DNA from: an uncultured Veillonella sp.
GTDB lineage: Bacteria > Bacillota > Negativicutes > Veillonellales > Veillonellaceae
Direction of reading: 5' to 3'
Assembly (NCBI RefSeq): GCF_934230905.1
Contig: NZ_CAKQFJ010000012.1
Coordinates: forward strand, 1 to 64,000
Length of the DNA stretch: 64,000 nucleotides
In this document: piece after piece, positions 54,352-63,175 of the stretch
Position numbering within the stretch: position 1 is the stretch's first letter
How the letters are laid out: each line of letters begins with the position of its first letter
Position numbers and translations under genes: made by a program
Notes under the pieces: generated by a model
What the model saw: only the letters and a program-made list of their open reading frames with translations
Database searches by the model: none
What the model was told of the DNA's origin: nothing

Positions 54352-55197
54352 TTATCGCTCTACAATATTATAAACCTCACGGCGAGAAACGCCAAAGCGT
54401 TTCGCTACTTCACGAATAGCTTCCTTCTTTGGCATACCTGTTTCTACTAATTCAGCTACGGCCTCTTCATAGGATATTGGTTTATCTTCCTTATCATCAG
54501 TCGATTCACCCGTCTCACAACCACCTATCACTAAGACAAATTCGCCCTTATAGATAATTTGATCTAAGTCATCACAAATGGAAGCTAAATCACTGCGTAA
54601 AAAGGTTTCAAACTTTTTAGTTACCTCGCGGGCAATCGTAATTGGTCGATTGCCAAAGGCCTCATACATATCACAGAGAACATCTTGTAAACGATGAGGT
54701 GCCTCATAAAATATTAGCGTTCCCCGTTGTTTCGCCATAAGCTGAAGAGCATCATTGCGATGTTTTCCACGCTTTGGTAAAAAACCGAAGAATGTAAATT
54801 GTTTAGTATCTAAATCAGATGCAATGAGCGCTGTTAAAGCTGCATTAGCACCAGGCAAGGGTACGACGGTTATATGCTGGTCAATCGCCTTAGATGCGAG
54901 GTCTGCACCAGGATCAGAAATAGCAGGCATGCCCGCATCACTAACACAAGCAATATTCTTACCCTCTAATAACATCTCTATAATAGCATTTCCCTTTTCT
55001 TCCTTATTATGTTCATGATAAGAAATTAAAGGCTTACTAATTTCAAAATGCTTTAACAGTATGCCCGTATGACGTGTATCTTCGGCGGCAATAGCATCAA
55101 CCTCACCTAGTATCCGTACAGCCCGATACGTCATATCCTCTAAATTGCCAATCGGCGTAGGCACTAAATACAAGGTGCCCTTGTTATTTTCGTTCAT
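54352..55197 (-). CDS. rsmI: 16S rRNA 2'-O-ribose C1402 methyltransferase
   Basis: A 281-residue methyltransferase of the tetrapyrrole-methylase fold that modifies C1402 in the ribosomal P site. Signatures are GTLYLVPTPIGNLEDMTYRA, AEDTRHTGILL, VSDAGMPAISDPG and FFGFLPKRGKHR, ending in the helical tail KKEAIREVAKRFGVSRREVYNIV. The ATG at 55197 matches other members; it overlaps the end of the upstream methyltransferase gene by 14 bases. Part of the holB-ricT-trmN-rsmI-metG-tatD series. Confidence 0.92.
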   Translation of the reverse strand: MNENNKGTLYLVPTPIGNLEDMTYRAVRILGEVDAIAAEDTRHTGILLKHFEISKPLISYHEHNKEEKGNAIIEMLLEGKNIACVSDAGMPAISDPGADLASKAIDQHITVVPLPGANAALTALIASDLDTKQFTFFGFLPKRGKHRNDALQLMAKQRGTLIFYEAPHRLQDVLCDMYEAFGNRPITIAREVTKKFETFLRSDLASICDDLDQIIYKGEFVLVIGGCETGESTDDKEDKPISYEEAVAELVETGMPKKEAIREVAKRFGVSRREVYNIVER

Positions 55198-55912
55198 ACC
55201 AGCGAGACACCTCCTCCGTGTACACATTAGGTTGGCTATATACGATTAATGGGGCCTCAACGATTAAACCTTGTTCACCGCCCTTTATGGCCTCAATCAA
55301 AACGATTTTAGCTGGTTTATGAATCATGCCATGAACCATACGCATTCGTTTAACTGCAAATCTGACTACTGTTAATGCCTGTATGAGCTCCGATAAACGA
55401 GGCGCACTATATACCATCCATAGGCGCCCCTTATTTTTGATTAATCGTGAAGCCGCTTTACATACATCGTCAATAGAAGTATACCTATCATGTAATGCTA
55501 AACAACGATGATTATCATTGGGCACCTCCCCTCGACGATGATTAAAATAGGGAGGATTCACCAGAACACCATCGAAAGGTTTCGCTCCAAATTGATGATA
55601 ATTCATAGTACGATAATCGCCTTGTACAATAGATATAGCATCGGATTTATGATTATACACAACACTACGTTCAGCCATATGCGCCATGATTTCATTAATT
55701 TCAACACCTGTAATATGACCAGCACCTAGAGATGTACCGATTAACGGTAATACCCCTGTGCCCGTGCCTAAGTCTATATACCGATGACGCTGATTAAATC
55801 GGCAAAAATGAACTAGCGCAATAGCATCAAAGGAAAATCGAAATTGATCTTGCAGCTGATATATCTTTAAGTCATCAATAATCAAATCATCGAGTTGCTC
55901 TTGATTATTCAT
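55184..55912 (-). CDS. tRNA1(Val) adenine-N6-methyltransferase-like protein (YabB/TrmN6)
   Basis: A 242-residue Rossmann-fold SAM methyltransferase with DLGTGTGVLPLIGTSLGAG for cofactor binding and the adenine-N6 signature NPPYF. In Bacillus the gene in this position is yabB, and TrmN6 of Escherichia coli methylates A37 of tRNA1(Val), so that is the likely activity. The ATG at 55912 overlaps the ricT stop by eight bases; an ATG five codons upstream is equally readable since neither has a strong ribosome site. Substrate is inferred from homologues. Confidence 0.82.
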   Translation of the reverse strand: MNNQEQLDDLIIDDLKIYQLQDQFRFSFDAIALVHFCRFNQRHRYIDLGTGTGVLPLIGTSLGAGHITGVEINEIMAHMAERSVVYNHKSDAISIVQGDYRTMNYHQFGAKPFDGVLVNPPYFNHRRGEVPNDNHRCLALHDRYTSIDDVCKAASRLIKNKGRLWMVYSAPRLSELIQALTVVRFAVKRMRMVHGMIHKPAKIVLIEAIKGGEQGLIVEAPLIVYSQPNVYTEEVSRWYERK

Positions 55913-56750
55913 CTGGTAATGCCACATCAGACCATTTTAAATCGATGGTTCGACCTGCCTCCAACTGAACCTTAACGGTATGTTTATGATGATTTACCTT
56001 AAGGACCTTGCCGACACCTTCATCAGTCACAACCTCTTTACCAATACCTGGTGGCTCTACGTCACGAGGCGATGGAGTTCTCTCCTTCTTCACGTAAAGA
56101 TCGCCACCCTTTTTGTATAAATCATCTTCATAGTTTAAACAACACATAAGCCGTCCACATACACCAGAAATCTTAGTTGGATTCAAACTTAGATTTTGAT
56201 CTTTAGCCATGCGAATCGATACGGGTGAAAAATCGCCTAAAAAATTAGAACAACATAAAGGTCTTCCACAGGCCCCTATACCATTTAATACTTTAGCTTC
56301 ATCACGTACACCAACTTGACGTAACTCAATGCGAGTTCTAAAGACCGTAGCTAAATCTTTTACAAGTTCACGGAAATCAATACGTCCATCTGCAGTAAAG
56401 AAAAACACAATTTTATTCATATCAAATGTATATTCTACATTAATCAGCTTCATAGGCAATCTACGCTTAGCAATTTTTTCTAAGCATATAGCAAAGGCCT
56501 TTTCTTCCCGTTCCTCATTTTTTTCTAATTGCTGAAAATCCTTGGAAGTTGCCTTTCTCATTACAGGTTTAACTGGCATAACTAAAGAATCTTTAGTAAC
56601 TTCTTTCGGACCAATTACAACTGTACCATATTCAACGCCACGCGCTGTTTCTACAATGACGCCATCATCGATTGTTAAAGTTTCTTCACCAGGTAAAAAA
56701 TAATAAATCTTACCGGCCTTTTTAAATCGTACGCCAACTATGGTTACCAT
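55905..56750 (-). CDS. ricT: PSP1-domain protein RicT (YaaT)
   Basis: A 281-residue protein related to Bacillus YaaT/RicT, which joins RicA and RicF in a complex that carries iron-sulfur clusters and stimulates RNase Y-dependent mRNA processing. The PSP1 domain is at about residues 60-150; the cysteine cluster GACGRPLCCSNFL and GVCGRLMCCLNYE matches the family's cluster ligands. It follows holB directly (56751 against 56750), as in Bacillus. RicA and RicF are not in the window. Confidence 0.88.
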   Translation of the reverse strand: MVTIVGVRFKKAGKIYYFLPGEETLTIDDGVIVETARGVEYGTVVIGPKEVTKDSLVMPVKPVMRKATSKDFQQLEKNEEREEKAFAICLEKIAKRRLPMKLINVEYTFDMNKIVFFFTADGRIDFRELVKDLATVFRTRIELRQVGVRDEAKVLNGIGACGRPLCCSNFLGDFSPVSIRMAKDQNLSLNPTKISGVCGRLMCCLNYEDDLYKKGGDLYVKKERTPSPRDVEPPGIGKEVVTDEGVGKVLKVNHHKHTVKVQLEAGRTIDLKWSDVALPDE

Positions 56751-57791
56751 CTAAACCTCCTCACAAGCATCGTGAAGGGCGATACTAAGACCGTCCATCA
56801 CAAGGGCAATTTTTATATGCAACCGCAATGCCTGCTCCGCTCGCAATGTTTCATGCGCTACAGTTGCTAAGGCGGCCATCGACCAATGCGGTAATAATTC
56901 TAATAATACTGTTTTATGCATGGGAACTTGTAATTGCTCAATAGTAGCACCACATTTAAGAGCCATCATATCACGACTTAATAATCGTAACCAATGCATT
57001 AAATCCAATGAATCCTCACGTGTTAATGACTCACACCATATGGCAATCTTTGAAAACCATCGCGAATCAGATCCTAATGTTCGCATCCATTGTATCGCTA
57101 AATTCAACATGGCTATCGTTCCCTGTTGTAATAATGCTTCCACAACAGTAGGGTTACCATGGCCCATCGAAATAGCTTCATCTATGTTTCCTGTAATACC
57201 ACGTTGCTGTAATGCGTAGCGAATACTTTCATCCGAAACAGATTGAAAACCCACTTTCATACACCGTGAAATAATGGTTGGTAACACAAGATTAATCTTG
57301 TTCGTAATAATAATGAAGTACACCTGTGCCGGTGGTTCTTCAATCGTTTTTAACATGGCATTTGCCATAATAGCATTGGCTATGTGAAAGTCTTCAATGA
57401 TAACGACGCGATTTCCAAGACCAGCAACAGATAGATGATCTTGCAATAAAGAATACCATTGTTCTACTTTTAAGGTTGATTTCATAGGACGAATCCAAAA
57501 TGCATCCCCCTTATCCATATAAATAGGCAACCCTTCCGCTTCTATTTTCTTTTCACTTTCACCATTGGCAAGACGTGCATTTTTTACCTCTTCAAGATAT
57601 TCGGCTCCATTATGGCCTGAAAATACCTGCCGACCTAAAATCAACGAGGCTAACCCAATAGCCATATCAAGCTTACCAAGTCCAGCTTCACCATAGAATA
57701 ACAAGCTATGTGGTAATGTTTGCCGTTTTACCAATTCAGTTAGGTGGTTTTTAATCGTATCTTGACCGATTACATTATCAAAATATGTCAT
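56751..57791 (-). CDS. holB: DNA polymerase III delta-prime subunit
   Basis: A 346-residue clamp-loader subunit. The N-terminal part has the RFC/AAA pattern with FDNVIGQDTIKNHLTELV, LPHSLLFYGEAGLGKLDMAIGLA (a P-loop with variant GEAGLGK) and NAMLKTIEEPPAQVYFIIIT, ending SRC (ISRCMKVGF). The start at 57791 is preferred to an upstream ATG because GGAGGG sits just before it. The gene is contiguous with ricT. A terminator separates it from tmk, so it may have its own promoter. Confidence 0.88.
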   Translation of the reverse strand: MTYFDNVIGQDTIKNHLTELVKRQTLPHSLLFYGEAGLGKLDMAIGLASLILGRQVFSGHNGAEYLEEVKNARLANGESEKKIEAEGLPIYMDKGDAFWIRPMKSTLKVEQWYSLLQDHLSVAGLGNRVVIIEDFHIANAIMANAMLKTIEEPPAQVYFIIITNKINLVLPTIISRCMKVGFQSVSDESIRYALQQRGITGNIDEAISMGHGNPTVVEALLQQGTIAMLNLAIQWMRTLGSDSRWFSKIAIWCESLTREDSLDLMHWLRLLSRDMMALKCGATIEQLQVPMHKTVLLELLPHWSMAALATVAHETLRAEQALRLHIKIALVMDGLSIALHDACEEV

Positions 57792-57829
57792 AATCCCTCC
57801 TATACTATCTAATATTACCATTATATAGG

Positions 57830-57861
57830 AAAATGGCGACTTTTTAAAGAGTCGCCATTTT
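57830..57861 (-). terminator. Terminator between tmk and holB
   Basis: Perfect 12-base-pair stem (57830-57841 and 57850-57861) with an eight-base loop. On the minus strand the stem ends in TTTTCCTATA, so termination is probably partial. Confidence 0.7.
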
Positions 57862-57879
57862 CAAAACATATGATTTTAC

Positions 57880-58569
57880 CTATCTTAACAGAGCTTTTAC
57901 CACATCGTATATTTCATTATTTATAGATTCAATACTACGCATTATAAAATTATCTTCTGCACGGTTTTCAACGCAACAAGAAATACGATGCCATTGATAA
58001 CGTTCCACCAGTTCATCGTACGCATCGTGTACAGCTTGTAAATACACCCGATTTCCCTCATGTATATCGCCTGTTTCACCACCAGTTTTACCGGTACGTT
58101 CCGACATTAATAATTCTGTCACCTTTAAAGGGACATCTAGCAAACATACTGCATCAGGGCGAGGCAAACCAAACTTCACAAATTCAAAGTCTTCTAGCCA
58201 TTCTAAAAATTCTGTACGATTCTTAACATCCGTATATTTCACCATTTGATGAACCATATTTGACGTCGTATACCGGTCAGCAATAATGATGCCACCATCA
58301 TTATAAAATGGTTCCCAATCCATTCTAAAAGACGCAAAACGATCGATAGCGTACATAGAGCTAGCTACATAAGGATTTACTGCGTCCACGGCTGTTCCAA
58401 ATTGCCCTGATAAATACATTTTAATCGGCATAGAAGCATCACTGTCATAATTTGGAAAACTAACACTGCGTACTGGATACCCTTCTGCTCGCAATCGTTC
58501 TACCAAATACTTTGTTTGTGTAGCTTTGCCACTACCATCGCCACCTTCTAGTATGATTAAAGTCCCCAT
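57880..58569 (-). CDS. tmk: Thymidylate kinase
   Basis: A 229-residue P-loop kinase that phosphorylates dTMP to dTDP. The P-loop reads EGGDGSGKATQTKYL, a variant in which the usual T after GK is A; ADRYTTSN is the DR(Y/H) motif and RTGKTGGETGDIHEGN the flexible LID with two basic residues. Length and the LID match the thymidylate-kinase-like group found in several Firmicutes. Two bases downstream of the decarboxylase. Conserved position before holB supports the call. Confidence 0.88.
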   Translation of the reverse strand: MGTLIILEGGDGSGKATQTKYLVERLRAEGYPVRSVSFPNYDSDASMPIKMYLSGQFGTAVDAVNPYVASSMYAIDRFASFRMDWEPFYNDGGIIIADRYTTSNMVHQMVKYTDVKNRTEFLEWLEDFEFVKFGLPRPDAVCLLDVPLKVTELLMSERTGKTGGETGDIHEGNRVYLQAVHDAYDELVERYQWHRISCCVENRAEDNFIMRSIESINNEIYDVVKALLR

Positions 58570-58571
58570 CT

Positions 58572-60053
58572 CTACTCCTCTACAACTTGTATCGTTTCTA
58601 AGTTCATATCGGCCGCACCATTTGGCATATAACCCAATGCACGCCGTTGTTGTATATATTGTAACACAGATTCTGTAATCTCTTCACCTACGGCTACACA
58701 CGGAATGCCAGGAGGATAGTACGCAATAGTTTCACCACAAATATGATGTAATGCCATTTCTAACATACAAGTGCTACGTTCTTTATAAAGGGCTTCTCTC
58801 GGTGTCATACGTACAACAGGAGTAGGCAAAATGCTAGCTGACTGAATAGTTTCAGCACGTTCCACTATTTGATTATTAACACGATTCATTAAAGATGGCT
58901 TATTACAAATCTTGTCGCTTATCGCCTGTACGGCTTTTACAAGTGTCATTATAGATTCCTCTGTATCACCTATCGTAATAAGTACCAATACATGATGTGC
59001 TTGTACAAGTTCAACTTCGATATGGTGAGCACGCAATTGTTTTTCAAACTCCACACCAGTAATTCCTAATTCCTTGGCATCAATCAACACCTTCGTTACA
59101 TCATAATTAGATCTATCTACATCCTTGGGCGACATGATAGAAATCCCCTTTATGGATTCTAATTCACGTCGCAATTGTAAACTTAATGATACAGCACGAT
59201 TCACTAAATGTGCACCTTCCGTAGCCAACTGATGACGTGCCATATCAAGTGATGCTAAAAATATGTAATTAGGGCTCGTACTTTGTAGCATCTGATGCAT
59301 TTGTGTAATACGCCGTTTATTGATTAAATCGCCTTGCCCTAATAGCCAAGAAGTTTGTGTTAAAGAACCTACGGACTTATGCGTACTTTGTGCTACTAAG
59401 TCTGCACCAGCTGCAATGGCTTCAATAGGTAATATTTCTGAAAACGGTAAATGGGGTCCATGAGCTTCATCAACGAGAACAATCAGACCTCGTTTATGTG
59501 CTTCTTTTACAATATTTTCAATATCTACACCTACACCATAATAATTTGGATACACTAAAAGAATCGCCTTAGCCTCTGGATGTGTTTCCATGGCTTGAAT
59601 AGCAGCCTCTAAGGATACCCCTAATGGAATCCCCCATCGTGTATTAAATGTACAGTCCATATATACAGGTTTTGCACCAGATAAAACTAATCCACTTATA
59701 ACAGAGCGATGTGCTTCACGAGGAATGATAATTGTTTCATCAGGTCCTACCGTCCCCATAATCATAGCTTCAATCAGCGCCGTAGTACCATTAATAGAGA
59801 ACCAACAATAATCAGCACCATATAATTCAGCAGTTAAATCTTGTGCTTCTTTTAACGCCCCTTCAGGTTCATGTAAATCATCTAGCGCATACATAACACC
59901 CAAATCATATGGCAAAGCAGGCCCCATCCATTCTTTTAGTAACTTAGGCGCTTCTACACCAATCTTATGTCCTGGTGTATGGAATGGCATAAAATGTTCT
60001 TTTTTATATGATTCTAAAGCCTTTACAAAAGGCATTTTATCTTGATTACTCAT
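58572..60053 (-). CDS. Orn/Lys/Arg decarboxylase family PLP enzyme
   Basis: A 493-residue fold-type I PLP-dependent decarboxylase related to Bacillus SpeA/YaaO. The PLP lysine is in QSTHKSVGSLTQTSWLL and the family motif HTPGHKIG opens the protein; VDEAHGPHL holds the cofactor-binding Asp and His. The substrate (arginine, lysine or ornithine) is uncertain. The ATG at 60053 is preferred because a longer start falls inside the terminator of the preceding operon. In Bacillus yaaO is directly upstream of tmk, as here. Confidence 0.85.
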   Translation of the reverse strand: MSNQDKMPFVKALESYKKEHFMPFHTPGHKIGVEAPKLLKEWMGPALPYDLGVMYALDDLHEPEGALKEAQDLTAELYGADYCWFSINGTTALIEAMIMGTVGPDETIIIPREAHRSVISGLVLSGAKPVYMDCTFNTRWGIPLGVSLEAAIQAMETHPEAKAILLVYPNYYGVGVDIENIVKEAHKRGLIVLVDEAHGPHLPFSEILPIEAIAAGADLVAQSTHKSVGSLTQTSWLLGQGDLINKRRITQMHQMLQSTSPNYIFLASLDMARHQLATEGAHLVNRAVSLSLQLRRELESIKGISIMSPKDVDRSNYDVTKVLIDAKELGITGVEFEKQLRAHHIEVELVQAHHVLVLITIGDTEESIMTLVKAVQAISDKICNKPSLMNRVNNQIVERAETIQSASILPTPVVRMTPREALYKERSTCMLEMALHHICGETIAYYPPGIPCVAVGEEITESVLQYIQQRRALGYMPNGAADMNLETIQVVEE

Positions 60054-60069
60054 ATATCCCTCGAAAAAA

Positions 60070-60096
60070 GGCATGAATCTCTATGAGACTCATGCC
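60070..60096 (-). terminator. Terminator of the purR-glmU-prs-pth operon
   Basis: A 12-base-pair stem with one G-U pair in the minus-strand RNA (60070-60081 and 60085-60096), followed by TTTTTT. It lies 15 bases after the pth stop. Confidence 0.85.
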
Positions 60097-60110
60097 CTTA
60101 TGCATGTTAT

Positions 60111-60689
60111 TTATCGATGTGGACGACGTTTAGGGTTAAATTGATTCATCCCCTTATCGATGCCCACTTCTAAGGTACCTAATACAGCTTTTACCGCATC
60201 CTTGATACCCTTTTGTACCTTCTCTTGATTTTCTTCACTAAATGGTGCTAACACATGGTCAACAACAGTCCATTGTGGTAACGGACGTCCAATTCCTACG
60301 CGGAACCGAGGAAAGTTTTCTGTTCCTATATGGGAAATTAAGGATTTGATACCATTGTGCCCACCAGAACTACCATTTGGTCGAATACGCAATTTGCCTA
60401 CCGGTAAATCCATATCATCATAAATGCAATACACATCAGATGAATCAATCTTATAGTACCGCATCAACGGACCTACAGATTCACCACTTGCATTCATAAA
60501 TGTTTGTGGCTTTACAAGCAATACCTTCTCACCATCTACAGTAATACTGCAAACCTCAGCACGTTGTTCCTCTTTCCAAGGCGTGTGAGATACGCTATCT
60601 GCAATAGCATCGATAACCATAAACCCAATATTATGTTTTGTCGTTTCATATTGCTTGCCTGGATTACCGAGGCCTACTACTAACTTCAA
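60111..60689 (-). CDS. pth: Peptidyl-tRNA hydrolase
   Basis: A 192-residue esterase that recycles peptidyl-tRNA dropped from the ribosome. Catalytic and tRNA-binding residues are seen in VGLGNPGKQYETTKHNIGFMV (His and Asn), FMNASGES, YDDMDLPVGKLRI and SGGHNGIKSL. Full length. Ten bases after prs, in the order glmU-prs-pth seen in Bacillus (without ctc). Confidence 0.94.
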   Translation of the reverse strand: MKLVVGLGNPGKQYETTKHNIGFMVIDAIADSVSHTPWKEEQRAEVCSITVDGEKVLLVKPQTFMNASGESVGPLMRYYKIDSSDVYCIYDDMDLPVGKLRIRPNGSSGGHNGIKSLISHIGTENFPRFRVGIGRPLPQWTVVDHVLAPFSEENQEKVQKGIKDAVKAVLGTLEVGIDKGMNQFNPKRRPHR

Positions 60690-60699
60690 GAATCACCTA

Positions 60700-61653
60700 T
60701 TATTTATCAAATAAATTACTTACTGAAACTTCGTGAAAGATACGCATAATTGCTTCACCCAATAATGGAGCTACAGATAATTGCGTTACATTTGGCAATT
60801 TGCAATTTTCTGGTAATGGCATTGTATTTGTTACAATAAGCTCTTTAATATTAGAATTTGCAATGCGTTCACTTGCTGGGTCTGTCAAAACAGCATGGGT
60901 AACAGCAGCCATAACAGATTTTGCACCAAATTCTTCTAATGCTTTAGCACCTTCTACAAGGGAACCTGCTGTATCTACAATATCATCAACGATGATGCAA
61001 TTTTTACCTTTCACATCGCCAATTAAATTCATAACCTTAGCCACGCCTGGTTCAGGACGTTTCTTTTCAATAATGGCAATTGGAGCACCAATACGGTCAG
61101 CCAAATCACGAGCACGTGTTACACCACCAAGATCTGGAGATACAACGATAACATCTTCAAGATGTTTTTCATTAATGTATTTAGCTAAAATAGATGCACC
61201 GTATAAATGATCAACCGGCACATCAAAGAAGCCTTGGATTTGACCTGCATGTAAATCAATTGTTACAAGACGTGTAATGCCAGAAGTTTGCATTAAGTTA
61301 GCCACTAATTTAGCTGTAATTGGTTCACGCCCACGAGTTTTGCGATCTTGACGTGCATAACCGTAGTAAGGAACCACTGCTGTAATATGACGTGCAGAAG
61401 CGCGTTTTAATGCATCAGCCATTACCATTAATTCCATTAAGTTATCATTTACAGGATAGCTAGTTGGTTGAATGATAAATACATCTTTGCCACGTACGCT
61501 TTCATCAATCATAATTTGTACTTCGCCATTGTTAAAACGACCTACAAAGGCTTCACCTAAAGGCAAACCTAAATAATCACAAATTTCCTTTGCCAACTCT
61601 GGATTTGCGTTACCTGTGAAAATTTTAAGTTTTTTGCCGTCTTCAAATGCCAT
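60700..61653 (-). CDS. prs: Ribose-phosphate pyrophosphokinase
   Basis: A 317-residue enzyme making PRPP from ribose 5-phosphate and ATP for purines, pyrimidines, histidine and NAD. Motifs: FIIQPTSYPVNDNLMEL, RQDRK in the ATP flexible loop, and the PRPP-binding CIIVDDIVDTAGSL. Complete. It follows glmU by 139 bases of mostly featureless AT-rich DNA. Confidence 0.95.
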   Translation of the reverse strand: MAFEDGKKLKIFTGNANPELAKEICDYLGLPLGEAFVGRFNNGEVQIMIDESVRGKDVFIIQPTSYPVNDNLMELMVMADALKRASARHITAVVPYYGYARQDRKTRGREPITAKLVANLMQTSGITRLVTIDLHAGQIQGFFDVPVDHLYGASILAKYINEKHLEDVIVVSPDLGGVTRARDLADRIGAPIAIIEKKRPEPGVAKVMNLIGDVKGKNCIIVDDIVDTAGSLVEGAKALEEFGAKSVMAAVTHAVLTDPASERIANSNIKELIVTNTMPLPENCKLPNVTQLSVAPLLGEAIMRIFHEVSVSNLFDK

Positions 61654-61792
61654 TTTGATACCCTTTCATTTCTCCGTAATCTTACTTAGTTACTCAATGT
61701 ATATGTAACGAAATATTACAGATATACAACCTTATTGCCTTATTATTGTATACTATTTTTCCTATCTTGTGTGAAAAATTTTTAATAAATTT

Positions 61793-63166
61793 CTATTTCT
61801 TTTTGAAAGTATCCTCTGTAACCCAATTTTCTTTCACAATTTGCTTACTGCGACCTACTGCTAATGCTTTATCAGGAACATTTTTAGTAATCGTAGAACC
61901 TGCACCAACATAACTATAATTACCAATAGTAACCGGTGCTACAAGGTTACTATTACAGCCTACAAATGCACCATCTCCAATAGTTGTGCGATGCTTAATT
62001 TTACCATCATAATTTACCGTAATCGTACCGCAACCGATATTGACACCGGATCCTACATCGCTGTCCCCAATATAGGATAAATGAGGGAATTTTGTACCTT
62101 CACCAACATTAGAATTTTTAACTTCTACAAAGTTACCAATATGAACTTTGTTTCCAATAACCGTATTAGGACGCAAGTGAACATATGGTCCAATATCTAC
62201 CCCATCTTTTACTTCACAATCATGACCATACGTAAAATGAATGACCGTATCAGCACCTACTTTTACATTTGTTAAACGTGTATGAGGTCCAATTTCACAA
62301 TTTTCACCAATCACCGTATTGCCTTCTAATACAGTACCAGGATACAGAATTGTATCAGCGCCAACAATAACCTCTGGTGCTACATAGGTATTGTCAGGAT
62401 CAACAATCGTTACACCAGCGGTCATTAATTCTACATTCTTACGATGTTTCAAAATAGATTCGGCTTCAGCCAATTGTAAGCGAGAGTTCACACCTAATGA
62501 TTCTTCAAAGTTTTCGATCATATAAGCACTAACTTCGTCCCCACCATTAACAAGGATACCAACAACATCAGTAATATATAGTTCACCTTGCGCATTATCA
62601 TCAGATAATTGACCAAGACAAGGCCATAATTTTTTACTATCAAACGCATACATTCCCGTATTAACTTCTTGTACCGCTAATTCTTCAGGCTTACCATCTT
62701 TTTGTTCTACAATGCGCACTACATGACCTGCTTCATTACGAATAATACGGCCATAACCTGTTGGATCTGGCATATGAGCCGTTAAAATTGTAGCAGCTGC
62801 ACCAGATTCAGTATGTTCTTTCAATAGAGCTTCTAAACTTTCTTTAGTCACTAATGGCGTATCACCACATAATAAAAGAATAGTACCATCAAAAGAGCCT
62901 AGTACAGGTTCTGCCATCTTTACAGCATGACCAGTACCATTTTGCTCTTCTTGACGTACAAATTCAGCACGACCTTCTAGATAGTTTTGTACCGCATTGC
63001 CCCCAAAACCAACAATAACAACATCCTTATCAGTTCCAAGAGATTGAACAGTTTCTAAAACGCGTTCAACCATAGCTTTACCGCCAACTTTATGAAGTAC
63101 CTTCGGCAATTTGGACTTCATCCGTGTACCCTTACCAGCTGCTAAAATAAGACTTGCAATATTCAT
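61793..63166 (-). CDS. glmU: Bifunctional UDP-N-acetylglucosamine pyrophosphorylase/acetyltransferase
   Basis: A 457-residue enzyme catalysing the last two steps to UDP-GlcNAc, precursor for peptidoglycan and lipid A. The uridylyltransferase domain opens LILAAGKGTRMKSKLPKVL; the C-terminal half (from about residue 250) is a left-handed beta-helix with hexapeptide repeats, including the acetyl-transfer region with GNFVEVKNS and KFPHLSYIGDSDVG. It starts nine bases after the purR gene; the order purR-glmU-prs-pth is conserved in Firmicutes. Confidence 0.95.
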   Translation of the reverse strand: MNIASLILAAGKGTRMKSKLPKVLHKVGGKAMVERVLETVQSLGTDKDVVIVGFGGNAVQNYLEGRAEFVRQEEQNGTGHAVKMAEPVLGSFDGTILLLCGDTPLVTKESLEALLKEHTESGAAATILTAHMPDPTGYGRIIRNEAGHVVRIVEQKDGKPEELAVQEVNTGMYAFDSKKLWPCLGQLSDDNAQGELYITDVVGILVNGGDEVSAYMIENFEESLGVNSRLQLAEAESILKHRKNVELMTAGVTIVDPDNTYVAPEVIVGADTILYPGTVLEGNTVIGENCEIGPHTRLTNVKVGADTVIHFTYGHDCEVKDGVDIGPYVHLRPNTVIGNKVHIGNFVEVKNSNVGEGTKFPHLSYIGDSDVGSGVNIGCGTITVNYDGKIKHRTTIGDGAFVGCNSNLVAPVTIGNYSYVGAGSTITKNVPDKALAVGRSKQIVKENWVTEDTFKKK

Positions 63167-63175
63167 AGTAAACTC

